Positions 1 through 7,726 of a stretch of DNA of 64,000 nucleotides are shown in pieces. Origin of the DNA: Lysobacteraceae bacterium (GTDB taxonomy: Bacteria; Pseudomonadota; Gammaproteobacteria; Xanthomonadales; Xanthomonadaceae); NCBI GenBank assembly GCA_026005075.1, contig BPKJ01000002.1:62001-126000 (forward strand), written 5' to 3'. Each line of letters starts with the position of its first letter. Within the stretch, counting starts at the first letter, position 1. The position numbers were made by a program, and so were the translations under genes. Under the pieces are notes generated by a model, which saw only the letters and a list, made by a program, of their open reading frames with translations, had not been told where the DNA came from and searched no databases.

Positions 1-182
1 TACTCGGGGTACACGCAGACCGCGGCGACCGGGCCAAGCTCCGTACCCGCCCGCGCGCACAGGACGTCCATCGTCGCGGGAGAGGCATCCTCGTCGAGGA
101 TCGTCAGGTCAAGACAGCAAAGCAGACGGCGCGGGTCGACGGGCATGGCGAGGCCGGTGGGTACGGGAGCGTTCGCCATCAT
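1..182 (-). CDS. deoC: Deoxyribose-phosphate aldolase, N-terminal part (runs off the left edge)
   Basis: DeoC cleaves 2-deoxyribose-5-phosphate to glyceraldehyde-3-phosphate and acetaldehyde in deoxynucleoside catabolism. Only about 60 N-terminal codons lie in the window. The reading on the minus strand contains CLDLTILDEDAS and, 30 residues on, GPVAAVCVYPE, which match the LDLTxLNDDD and xxAAxCxYPxF blocks at the start of the class I DeoC fold. Two ATG codons sit in tandem (182 and 179). The first is used here, and no strong ribosome binding site distinguishes them. The catalytic lysine is outside the window. Confidence 0.82.
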   Translation of the reverse strand, partial: MMANAPVPTGLAMPVDPRRLLCCLDLTILDEDASPATMDVLCARAGTELGPVAAVCVYPE

Positions 183-221
183 CGGCCAGCGGCGGCAGAC
201 CGGTCTTGATCCCGGTCAAGG

Positions 222-310
222 GGGCATGCCGTGGGTGGCGGGGCGTGGCGCTCCCACGGCTCACGGATTCCCTCGATGCGGCATGCCCTGCCTCCAGCCC
301 GGGCAGGGCA
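222..310. repeat. Nested inverted repeats between the TfoX-like gene and deoC
   Basis: Three perfect inverted repeats are packed into 90 bp. GGGCATGCCG (222-231) pairs with CGGCATGCCC (279-288). Inside it, CCGTGGG (229-235) pairs with CCCACGG (253-259). TGCCCTGCC (284-292) pairs with GGCAGGGCA (302-310). The first and third share bases, so they are mutually exclusive folds. No T-run follows, so a classical terminator is not obvious. The stretch could be an attenuator, a processing site or a palindromic intergenic repeat. Confidence 0.45.
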
Positions 311-329
311 AGGCCCGATGTTGCCTGTG

Positions 330-677
330 CTAGCGCCGTCGCCCTGCCTTTCCGGTGCCCGCCCGCCTTGCCTTGGGCAAGGGCATCAGGGCGGCCGTCT
401 CCAGCAGCAGCTCCCGCAGACGCTCGCTGTCGTCCAGCAACTCATCCGCAACCGGATGTGCTCTGGCGCCGGGGTAGGGTGCTCGCAGCGGCAGGTGCGG
501 GGCCAGCCGTTCCGCCGCGGCGGAGGGCTTGACGAACAGGCTGTTGTCACAGGCGAGGGCGACGACCCTGTCGTCCACGTAGAGGGCGTATTCCCCGAAC
601 ATGCGACGGTGCCGCAGGCGGGAACCCAGGGCGGCCTGTTCCGTGATGCAGTCGATGAAGCCCTTGTCCGTAGCCAT
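330..677 (-). CDS. TfoX N-terminal domain family protein
   Basis: A 115-residue protein made almost wholly of a TfoX_N domain. It carries the family features MFGEYALYVDD and DNSLFVKPS. Family members include the N-terminal half of the competence regulator TfoX/Sxy, but stand-alone copies are mostly uncharacterised, so a competence role should not be assumed. The ATG at 677 is chosen because MATDKGFID matches the usual family start. An ATG at 728 would add 17 residues of no evident domain. The tail is basic (RRAGTGKAGRRR). Confidence 0.75.
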   Translation of the reverse strand: MATDKGFIDCITEQAALGSRLRHRRMFGEYALYVDDRVVALACDNSLFVKPSAAAERLAPHLPLRAPYPGARAHPVADELLDDSERLRELLLETAALMPLPKARRAGTGKAGRRR

Positions 678-773
678 GGCGAGGGCGGCCTGGTGGCGGT
701 GGTGTTCGAAGATAGCACCCGGCGGCATCGGTCAAGCCTCCGCGCTCGCGGGAGACGGAGGCCGCCCTCGCGC

Positions 774-1040
774 TCAAAGGCGTGGCACGATGTTGGTCTG
801 CGGATCGATCACGACCGTCTCGTAGGGGCGCCCGTCCTCGGGTGGGCGGTCGGTGACCTGGGTCCGGCCGAGGTCGTCCTTCCAGCGGTAGAGCACCGGC
901 GCGTAATCGACCGAATGGGGATTGCGGGCGCGGAGCGCGGCAGGAAGGTGCTCGGGGGCTGCGTACCAGAGCCAGGCCGCAGCCGCCGCGAGGGTGGTCA
1001 CTACAAGCAGCAAGCCGCCGAGCCACCGCTTCCAGCGCAT
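774..1040 (-). CDS. Small membrane-anchored protein with a DUF4124-like segment
   Basis: An 88-residue protein. Residues 6-25 form one hydrophobic segment, an uncleaved anchor or signal. The C-terminal half has the YRWKDDLGRTQVTDRPP pattern of DUF4124 (Y-x-W-x-D-x-x-G-x-x-x-x-x-D-x-P). It follows another DUF4124 gene on the same strand with an 18-bp gap, so the two probably form a small operon of periplasm-facing proteins. No function is known for the family. Confidence 0.6.
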   Translation of the reverse strand: MRWKRWLGGLLLVVTTLAAAAAWLWYAAPEHLPAALRARNPHSVDYAPVLYRWKDDLGRTQVTDRPPEDGRPYETVVIDPQTNIVPRL

Positions 1041-1058
1041 GGCGATGCCGTCGCGCGA

Positions 1059-1454
1059 TCAGCCGCCCGCCTTCGGCGTGCAGTATTCCTCCACGCCGCG
1101 CTGGGCTGCGAGCGCCTGCTCCTCGCGCGCTGCGGCATCGAGCGGCTCGGGCTTGCCGTCGCCATCGAGGTCCATCATGACGTTTTGATTTTCCCGCAGG
1201 AGCTTGAGGGACTGCTGGACCTGCTCGCACAGCCGTGCGCGCTCGGCGGCGGCCGCGTCCTCGGCGTCCGCCTTCGCGGGCTCGCTGCTGGTGGGGGTTC
1301 CCTGGGCGATGCTGCGGCGTTCGCTCGCGACGCCCTCCGGGGGCGGCTGGTCGCTGTAATGGACACGGCCCTTGTCGTCGGTCCACTTGTAGATTTCCGC
1401 TGCCGTGACGGAGTACGCAAAAAGGAGGGGGAGAAGGAGGGCGATGGCGCGCAT
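1059..1454 (-). CDS. Secreted DUF4124 domain protein
   Basis: A 131-residue protein with a cleavable signal peptide (MRAIALLLPLLFAYSVTAA) followed directly by DUF4124 (IYKWTDDKGRVHYSDQPPP, about residues 20-40). A charged Ala/Glu-rich helical middle follows, and the C-terminus contains one cysteine. The ATG at 1454 is preceded by a GAGG ribosome binding site. Upstream in-frame codons lack a signal-like start. The protein probably acts in the periplasm. DUF4124 proteins are common in Xanthomonadales and have no assigned role. Confidence 0.72.
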   Translation of the reverse strand: MRAIALLLPLLFAYSVTAAEIYKWTDDKGRVHYSDQPPPEGVASERRSIAQGTPTSSEPAKADAEDAAAAERARLCEQVQQSLKLLRENQNVMMDLDGDGKPEPLDAAAREEQALAAQRGVEEYCTPKAGG

Positions 1455-1593
1455 GAAGGACCTCGAAGGCGGGTAGAGCGGGTACATTGTGCCCGAAAAT
1501 GGCAGAAGCTGACGCAGGGGTCCGAAGGCTCTTCCCGCTGGCTCGCTGGGGAGCGCTGGAGTACACTGGCCGCCTGCCATCGGACCGGTGCCC

Positions 1594-2352
1594 ATGAGCG
1601 AATCCACAGCGCCTCCCTCGCGCCCGCGCGGCATCTATCTGCTGCCCAACCTGTTCACGACCGGCGGTTTGTTCGCCGGTTTCTACGCGATCATCGCCGC
1701 CAGCGCCGGTCACTTCGTCGATGCCTGCATCGCCGTCTTCGTGGCCGGGCTGCTCGATGGCGTGGATGGGCGGATCGCGCGCATGACCGGGACGCAGAGC
1801 GAGTTCGGCACCCAGTACGACTCGCTGGCCGACCTGGTCAGCTTCGGCATGGCGCCGGCATTGGTGATGTACCACTGGTCGCTGGTCGGGCTGAAGCAGG
1901 TCGGGCCGGTGTGGGGCAAGGTCGGCTGGTCGCTGGCCTTTCTCTATGCCGCCTGTGCCGCCCTGCGGCTGGCGCGTTTCAACGTGCAGACCGGCAGCAT
2001 CGACAAGCGCTACTTCATCGGCCTTGCCAGTCCCGCGGCGGCGGCCATGATGGTGTCCTTCGTGTGGCTGTGCACCGACCTCGGGCTGAGCGGCGAAGGC
2101 ATGCGAACGGTGGCACCGGTGGTCACCGCGGCCTGCGCTCTGCTCATGGTCAGCCGGTTCCGCTACCACAGCTTCAAGGGGCTGCCGGAGGGCGAGCGGG
2201 TGCCGTTCGCGGCCATCGTCGTGGTGGTGGGGGTCTTCATTGCCCTCGCCATCGACCCGCCCACGGTGCTGTTCGCCATCGCCTCGCTCTACCTGCTCTC
2301 CGGGCCGGCGCTCTGGCTGTCGTCCAAGCTGCGCCGGCGCCCGGCCGCCTGA
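1594..2352 (+). CDS. pssA: CDP-diacylglycerol--serine O-phosphatidyltransferase
   Basis: An integral inner-membrane enzyme of 252 residues that condenses CDP-diacylglycerol with serine to give phosphatidylserine, the precursor of phosphatidylethanolamine. The CDP-alcohol phosphotransferase motif DGx2ARx8Gx3Dx3D is complete at residues 58-80, ending GTQYDSLAD. It is followed by several hydrophobic helices and a basic tail. The early block IYLLPNLFTTGGLF is typical of bacterial PssA. The ATG at 1594 is preferred over an in-frame GTG six bases upstream. It is followed closely by the phosphatase gene, which may be cotranscribed. Confidence 0.92.
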   Translation: MSESTAPPSRPRGIYLLPNLFTTGGLFAGFYAIIAASAGHFVDACIAVFVAGLLDGVDGRIARMTGTQSEFGTQYDSLADLVSFGMAPALVMYHWSLVGLKQVGPVWGKVGWSLAFLYAACAALRLARFNVQTGSIDKRYFIGLASPAAAAMMVSFVWLCTDLGLSGEGMRTVAPVVTAACALLMVSRFRYHSFKGLPEGERVPFAAIVVVVGVFIALAIDPPTVLFAIASLYLLSGPALWLSSKLRRRPAA

Positions 2353-2365
2353 GGGAGGGGGAGCC

Positions 2366-4024
2366 ATCGACCGCCACCTGCTCGGGCTGCTGGCCGACCT
2401 CAGCCAGCGGCTGGCGGCCTCGCTCGACCTCGAGGAGACCCTGCTGCAGGTGGTGGAGCTGGTCGCCGGCGCGATGGATGCCGAATCGGCCTCGGTGTTT
2501 CTTGTCGAGCCGGGCGGCGAGCTGGTCTGCCGCGCCTGTTTCGGTCCCGTGGACGTCCGTGGGCTGCGGCTGGCCCCCGGGCAGGGCATCGTGGGGCGGG
2601 CGGTGACGCAGGCGCGCTGCCAGATCGTGCGCGATGCCCGCACCGACCCCGACTTCGCCGGCCGCAGGCTGGAGCGGCAAAGCGGTTTCGTCACCCGCAG
2701 CGTGCTTTGTGCTCCGCTGCTCACCGCCGAGGGTCCGATCGGGGCCCTGCAGGTCCTCAACAAGGCCGGCGAGGGTCTGTTCGACGACGAGGACTGCGAT
2801 GCGCTGCGGGTTCTGGCCGCGCCCACCGCGCTGGCGCTCAACCGGGCGCGGCTGGCCGAGGCCCTGCTGGAGCAGAACCGGATCCGCCGCGAGCTGACCA
2901 TGGCACGCAGGCTGCAGCGCTCGCTGCTGCCGCCGCGCCGGCGGGGCGCCTATCCGCTGCGCGCGATCAACCTGCCGGCAAGGGAGATCAGCGGCGATTT
3001 CTACGACTTCTTCGACCTTCCGGACGGACGGATCGCCTTCGCCCTCGGCGACGTCGCCGGCAAGGGGCTGGACGCGGCCTTTCTGATGGTGCGTTGCGCC
3101 TCGCTGCTGCGCTGGGCGGGCAAGGAGGGGCTGGCGCCGTCGGCCTGGGTGGCGCGGGTGAACGACGAGTTGTGCGAGGCCATCCCGCCGGGGATGTTCG
3201 TCTGCGCCGTGGCCGGCCAGTTCGATCCGGCCACCGGCGTGGTGCGGTGGTGCTCGGCGGGCTTTCCGCCGCTGCTGCGCATCGACCGCGAGGGACGCAG
3301 CACCCGCTTCATGGCCGAGGGGCCACCGCTCGGCATCCTGCCGCGCATGGTGTTTCCCGAACAGTCCTGCGACCTGACCGGCGCCGTCCTCTACCTGTTC
3401 TCGGACGGGGTCACCGACGTGCGTGACGGCGAGGGGCGCATCCTCGACGTGGCCGGGATCGAGTCGACCTTGCAGTCGATGCGCGGGCTGCGCCCCGAGG
3501 CGCGATTGCGCCGGCTGATCCGGCGTCTGCGTGGCCTGCGGGTGACCGATGACATCACCTTCATGTTGCTGGAAGGCCCTGCCGAGGGCCGCCACGCGCT
3601 GCTCGAGCACCGCTTCAAGGCGCGGCCCGAAGCCCTGTCGGCGATGCGCCATCGGGTGGCCGAGGCCCTGCTCGCGGCCGGTGCCGGCGAGGAGGTCCGC
3701 GCGGCCCTGGTCCTTGCCCTGGACGAGGCCGCCACCAACGTGATCCGTCACGCCTACCGGGGGCCGTGCGAGAGCGAGATCCTGCTGCGCATCGAGCGCG
3801 AGGCCGACATGCTGCACTTCGAACTCATCGACGAGGCGCCCTGCGTCGACCCCGAAGCCGTGCGGCCGAGGGATCCGGGGCAGGCGCGTCCCGGCGGACT
3901 CGGCGTGCATTTCATCGACACGCTGATGGACGCATGGAGTCTCGAACCGCTGGCCGGGGGTGGTAACCGCCTGCGCATGCGCAAGCGCCTGCGTCCCGTG
4001 TCCAGCGAGGCCGGCGAGGCTTGA
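2366..4024 (+). CDS. GAF - PP2C/SpoIIE phosphatase - HATPase_c (RsbW-like) regulator
   Basis: About 552 residues with three domains. A GAF sensor spans roughly residues 5-165. A SpoIIE/RsbU-type PP2C phosphatase spans about 190-395, with metal-binding blocks ISGDFYDFF, LGDVAGKGLDA, LFSDGVTD and TDDITFM. A C-terminal GHKL kinase fold has the N-box ALDEAATNVIRHAY and a GGLGVHF glycine block. So one protein carries both halves of a partner switch. The likely substrate is the STAS protein encoded next. No ATG, GTG or TTG lies in frame between an ATG deep inside pssA (2240) and GTG 2450. A strong GGGAGGGGGAG site sits just before an ATC codon at 2366, so the start given here is non-standard and uncertain. 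Confidence 0.8.
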   Translation: MDRHLLGLLADLSQRLAASLDLEETLLQVVELVAGAMDAESASVFLVEPGGELVCRACFGPVDVRGLRLAPGQGIVGRAVTQARCQIVRDARTDPDFAGRRLERQSGFVTRSVLCAPLLTAEGPIGALQVLNKAGEGLFDDEDCDALRVLAAPTALALNRARLAEALLEQNRIRRELTMARRLQRSLLPPRRRGAYPLRAINLPAREISGDFYDFFDLPDGRIAFALGDVAGKGLDAAFLMVRCASLLRWAGKEGLAPSAWVARVNDELCEAIPPGMFVCAVAGQFDPATGVVRWCSAGFPPLLRIDREGRSTRFMAEGPPLGILPRMVFPEQSCDLTGAVLYLFSDGVTDVRDGEGRILDVAGIESTLQSMRGLRPEARLRRLIRRLRGLRVTDDITFMLLEGPAEGRHALLEHRFKARPEALSAMRHRVAEALLAAGAGEEVRAALVLALDEAATNVIRHAYRGPCESEILLRIEREADMLHFELIDEAPCVDPEAVRPRDPGQARPGGLGVHFIDTLMDAWSLEPLAGGGNRLRMRKRLRPVSSEAGEA

Positions 4025-4083
4025 GGCATACTGCGGGAAAGACGCGCCCGCGCCGGCGCAGCCTGGGGGTACGGAGGGGAAGG

Positions 4084-4401
4084 ATGGGACAGTGCATCAC
4101 CGAGAAGGTAGGCCAGTACCTCGTCATCCGCCTCGGCGGTGAGGTCGACCTGTCCTGGTCGCAGGACGTGCGCGAGGCCGTGCTCGATGCGCTGGATCGC
4201 TCGCCCCGCGTGGCCGTGCATCTCGCCGGCGTGACCTACATCGATTCCTCCGGCATCGCCGCGCTGGTCGAGGGGTTCCAGCGCGCCCGCGGCAAGGGGC
4301 AGAGCTTCGTGCTGGTGGAGTGCAGCGAGGCGGTGCTCGCCGTGCTGCGCCTGGCCCGACTCGACAAGGTGTTCAGCCTGCGTGAGCGTCTCGAGGACTG
4401 A
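4084..4401 (+). CDS. STAS domain protein (anti-sigma-factor antagonist or MlaB-like)
   Basis: A single-domain STAS protein of 105 residues. The conserved loop VTYIDSSGIAAL (residues 50-61) contains the serine (S56) that is phosphorylated in SpoIIAA/RsbV proteins. A good ribosome binding site (GGAGGGGAAGG) precedes the ATG at 4084. The gene lies 60 bp after the phosphatase/kinase gene and overlaps mlaE by 20 bp. Context allows two roles: substrate of the phosphatase/kinase, and MlaB-like partner of the MlaF ATPase. They may be the same thing. Confidence 0.85.
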   Translation: MGQCITEKVGQYLVIRLGGEVDLSWSQDVREAVLDALDRSPRVAVHLAGVTYIDSSGIAALVEGFQRARGKGQSFVLVECSEAVLAVLRLARLDKVFSLRERLED

Positions 4402-5203
4402 CATCGCGGGCCGCCTGCTGCTCCCGCTGGAACGCCTGGGGCGGCGCACGACCGTGGCGCTGGCAGGTCTGGGCTACGCGGCGATGCTGCTCGCCGAGAG
4501 CCTGTGGTTCACCGCCGCCGGCTGGGCCCGAGGCCAGCCGGTCCGCGTGCGGATGGTCGTCGAGCAGATGCGCCAGGTCGGGGTGGATGCGATCCCGATC
4601 GTCTCGCTGCTGTCGTTGACCATCGGCGTGATGCTGGGCATCCAGTTCATCGCGGCGCTGGGCGAGTTCGGCGCCGAGTCGCAGGTGGTGCTGGCCGCGG
4701 CCAAGTCGATCACCCGCGAGTTCGGGGCGCTGATCACCGGCATCGTCGTGGCCGGCCGCTCCGGCTCCTCCTTCGCCGCGCGGCTGGGCTCGATGGTGGT
4801 TTCGCAGGAGGTCGACGCCCTGGTCGTGCTCGGCATCGATCCGGTGCGCTACCTCGTCGCCCCGGCCCTGATCGCGATGCTGGTGATGATGCCGGTGCTG
4901 ACCGTGCTCGCGGATCTCGTCGCGGTGGTGGGGGCAGGGCTGTATGCGGCGCCGGCCTTGGACCTCGACCTTGCCGGCTATGTCCTTGCCACGCTCGGGC
5001 ATCTCGAGACGCGTGATCTGTGGGAGGGGCTGTCCAAGTCCTGCGTGTTTGCCGTGCTCATCACCCTGGTGGGGGTGAGCACCGGCTTTTCGGTGCGTGG
5101 TGGCGCGGAGGGGGTGGGACGCGCCACCACCCGTGCCGTGGTGCTGTCGATCAGCGCGATCGTCATCGCCGACATGCTGTTCTCGTTCTTCCTCAACCGA
5201 TGA
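4382..5203 (+). CDS. mlaE: MlaE-family ABC transporter permease
   Basis: Inner-membrane permease of 273 residues for MCE/Mla-type phospholipid transport between inner and outer membranes. It has an amphipathic N-terminal segment and then the MlaE core, including TIGVMLGIQFIAALGEFGA, the family block REFGALITGIVVAGRSGSS and a C-terminal helix ending ADMLFSFFLNR. The start is a GTG inside the STAS gene, suggesting translational coupling. The stop overlaps the mlaF start (ATGA). No mlaD, mlaC or mlaB in the classic E. coli order follows, so the substrate-binding MCE subunit must lie elsewhere or be absent. Confidence 0.88.
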   Translation: MSVSRTDIAGRLLLPLERLGRRTTVALAGLGYAAMLLAESLWFTAAGWARGQPVRVRMVVEQMRQVGVDAIPIVSLLSLTIGVMLGIQFIAALGEFGAESQVVLAAAKSITREFGALITGIVVAGRSGSSFAARLGSMVVSQEVDALVVLGIDPVRYLVAPALIAMLVMMPVLTVLADLVAVVGAGLYAAPALDLDLAGYVLATLGHLETRDLWEGLSKSCVFAVLITLVGVSTGFSVRGGAEGVGRATTRAVVLSISAIVIADMLFSFFLNR

Positions 5204-6012
5204 ACACGGAGGCCGAGCGCGCTGCCCCGGTGATCGAGGTTCGCGGCCTCGAGGCCTGGTACGGCCCGCGGCGGATCCTCCATGGCATCGATTTCGAGGT
5301 CGAGCCAGGCGAGATCCGCGTGATCATGGGCGGCTCGGGTTCGGGCAAGAGCACGCTGTTGCGGCATCTCCTCGGCCTGCAGCGGCCGCGCAGCGGTACG
5401 GTCCGCCTGCTCGGCGTGGACATCGCCAGGGCGCGGGCGGAGGAGATGCTGGCCTTGCGGCGGCAGATCGGGGTCAGCTTCCAGGGCGGTGCGCTGTTCA
5501 CCTCCATGAGCGTCGGCGAGAACGTGGCGCTGCCCCTGCGCGAGCACACGCGGCTCGACGAGAACACCATTCGCATCATGTGCCGCCTCAAGCTGGAGGT
5601 GGTCAACCTTGGCGGCTTCCAGGACCTGATGCCGGCCCAGCTCTCGGGAGGCATGGTCAAGCGGGCCGCCCTCGCCCGCGCCATCGTGATGGACCCCAAG
5701 CTGCTGTTCTTCGACGAGCCCTCCGCCGGGCTCGATCCGGTGGTCTCCGCCGAGCTCGACGAACTCATCCTGCAGTTGCGCGACGCGATGCGCATGACCA
5801 TCGTGGTGGTCACCCACGAGCTGGAGTCGGCCTTCCGCATCGCCGATCGCATCACCGTGCTCGATCAGGGAAAGGTCCTGATCACCGGCAGCGTGGAGGA
5901 GGTCCATGGCTGCGACCACCCGCGGGTGCAGGACCTGCTCAACAGGCGCCCGCGCGAGGTGGACGTGGATGTCGACGGCTACCTCAAGCGGCTGACCGGG
6001 CAGGGCCGCTGA
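5200..6012 (+). CDS. mlaF: MlaF-family ABC transporter ATP-binding protein
   Basis: Cytoplasmic ATPase of 270 residues for the MlaE permease. Walker A is GGSGSGKST (44-52), the signature is LSGGM, Walker B is LLFFDEP, and the H-loop is VVVTHE. The ATG at 5200 overlaps the mlaE stop by 4 bp. The C-terminal extension after the H-loop (residues about 215-270) contains VDVDVDGYLKRL. In E. coli, MlaF needs the STAS protein MlaB. Here the STAS gene just upstream is the natural candidate partner. Confidence 0.9.
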   Translation: MNTEAERAAPVIEVRGLEAWYGPRRILHGIDFEVEPGEIRVIMGGSGSGKSTLLRHLLGLQRPRSGTVRLLGVDIARARAEEMLALRRQIGVSFQGGALFTSMSVGENVALPLREHTRLDENTIRIMCRLKLEVVNLGGFQDLMPAQLSGGMVKRAALARAIVMDPKLLFFDEPSAGLDPVVSAELDELILQLRDAMRMTIVVVTHELESAFRIADRITVLDQGKVLITGSVEEVHGCDHPRVQDLLNRRPREVDVDVDGYLKRLTGQGR

Positions 6013-6107
6013 GCGTCGAAAGGCCGCGGGCGCCAGCAGCCACGACGCGAAGGGAGTAGGCTGGGGGTAGGGATGGCGCGGGCATCCCGAAGGCAGGGGA
6101 GGGGACC

Positions 6108-6865
6108 ATGACACGAGATCGTGTACCGACGCTGGAGACCTTCATCGAGGGTGTCGAGCGGCGCAATCCGGGGCAACCGGAATTCATCCAGGCGGTCCGC
6201 GAGGTGGCCGACAGCGTGCTCGACGACATCCGCGAGCATCGGTGCTACCAGGAGTACCCGATCCTCGAACGTCTGGCCGAGCCGGACCGCGTGGTGAGCT
6301 TCCGGGTCTGCTGGCAGGACGATGCCGGCCATGTACGGGTCAACCGCCGATACCGGGTGCAGAACGACAACGCGATCGGGCCGTACAGGGGCGGCTTGCG
6401 CTTCCATCCTTCGGCCAATCTGGGGGTGCTGAAGTGCCTCGCCCGCGGGCAGATCTTCAGCCGCGCACGGTCGCCGTGCCCTGCGCCACGCAGAACGAGA
6501 TCGACGCCGAGGATGCAGAGCGGATGCTCGCCAACGGCGTCTTCGCCGTGGTCGAGGGCACCAACATGCCGACCCGCATCGAAGCGCTGAAGCGGTTCCA
6601 GGTGGTGCACATCCTGTTCGGCCCGGGCCAGGCGGCCAACGCCGGAGGCGTCGCCGTCTCCGGCCTCGAGATGCGCCAGAACGCGGCCCGCACCACCTGG
6701 AAGGAGGACGAGCTGCAGCGCCGGCTGCGCGCCAGCCTGCGAGGCATCCACGACCGCTGCGTGCAGTACGGCCGCGTCGCACGCAGCAAGCTCATGGACC
6801 AGGTTCGGGGAGCCAACGCCGGGTTCGTCAAGGTGGCCGAGGCGAGGATCGCGCAGGGCGTGGTC
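6108..6865 (+). pseudogene. gdhA: NADP-glutamate dehydrogenase remnant with a large internal deletion
   Basis: The first roughly 115 codons read as the GdhA N-terminus (TLETFIEGVERRNPGQPEF, YRVQNDNAIGPYRGGLRFHP, NLGVLKCL). Around 6455-6466 the reading jumps frame, and the next recognisable block, PCATQNEIDAEDAE, belongs near the end of GdhA. It continues as GVFAVVEGTNMPT, GPGQAANAGGVAVSGLEM and GANAGFVKVAEARIAQGVV. About 230 residues of the core, including the catalytic lysine region and much of the NADP domain, are missing, so the gene cannot make active enzyme. The C-terminal frame has no stop before parA. The bases around the join would need checking to exclude assembly error. Confidence 0.82.
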
Positions 6866-6943
6866 GGAGAAGGGGCTTTCCCGGCGGACGCGGCGACGCG
6901 CCAGACTGCGCGACGGCGTAAGGGTGCAGCGGAGGGCCGGCCG

Positions 6944-7690
6944 ATGATCGTGACCGTGGCCAACCACAAGGGTGGGGTCGGCAAGACCGCGTTGGCGGCG
7001 CACCTGGTCTTTCGCGCGGCCGAGAGCGGCCGGGTGCTGGCGGTGGACCTCGACGCCCAGGGAAACCTGAGCAGCACGCTGGCGCCGCGCGCGGAAATGC
7101 TGGGCCGGCCCAGCGCCGAGGCGCTGTTCAGCGGCGAGCGGAGGCCCGAGCCGACGCCGTCCGGACTTGCGAACATCGACCTCCTGCCCGCGGCCTCGGC
7201 GCTCAACCAGACCGACCGTGCCAACCTCTCCGCGGGGCTGCAGGCGCGCCGCTTCCTCGGCGAGCTTGGCGAGCGTTACGACGTCGTGGTGATCGACTGC
7301 GCGCCGGCGCTCGGGCTGCGGCTTACCGCCGCGCTGGCCGCCTCCACCCGGCTGGTCGTGCCGCTGGTGCCGGAAGCCTACGCCGTCGATGGCGTGGCCT
7401 CGTTGCTCGGCGAGGCCACCGCCATCCAGGAACACCTCAATCCCCGGCTCGCCCCGGCCGACTTCGTGCTCAACATGGTGATCCGGCAGGCCCGTTCCCA
7501 CCAGCGCACCGCGGAGAAGCTGGCAGGCATGGTGAACCTGCGTCGTCCCTACCTGCACCGCCGGATCGCGGTCACCGATGCACTCGCCGAGCGGCGTCCG
7601 GTGTGGAGGAGCGGGCGCAGCGCCGAGGCCGCGCACGAGTGGCGCGAACTGTGCGATGCCCTGCTGGCCGACTTCTACCGGCAGCGATGA
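6944..7690 (+). CDS. ParA-family ATPase, orphan
   Basis: A 248-residue deviant-Walker ATPase. The N-terminus IVTVANHKGGVGKT holds the deviant Walker A with its signature lysine, and VVVIDCAPALG is Walker B. ParA/Soj proteins position DNA or protein cargo on the nucleoid. No ParB or parS-like gene follows, since the next gene is murU on the other strand, so cargo is unknown. GGAGGG lies 8 bp before the ATG at 6944. An upstream reading from the gdhA remnant runs into this gene in frame, but the ATG and its ribosome binding site mark the real start. Confidence 0.8.
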   Translation: MIVTVANHKGGVGKTALAAHLVFRAAESGRVLAVDLDAQGNLSSTLAPRAEMLGRPSAEALFSGERRPEPTPSGLANIDLLPAASALNQTDRANLSAGLQARRFLGELGERYDVVVIDCAPALGLRLTAALAASTRLVVPLVPEAYAVDGVASLLGEATAIQEHLNPRLAPADFVLNMVIRQARSHQRTAEKLAGMVNLRRPYLHRRIAVTDALAERRPVWRSGRSAEAAHEWRELCDALLADFYRQR

Positions 7691-7726
7691 GCAGGGCCCG
7701 ATCCAGGGCCCCGGGTGCGCGCCACC

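Noticed and set aside
231-2606. Very long open frames overlapping and antisense to the genes at 0.2-4 kb
   Set aside because: High GC removes stops in all frames. These frames have no domain, are rich in Arg/Ala/Pro, and lie over genes with clear families (pssA, the phosphatase gene).
6013-6107. An mlaD gene after mlaF
   Set aside because: The next reading is the gdhA remnant. No MCE domain is encoded in this stretch.
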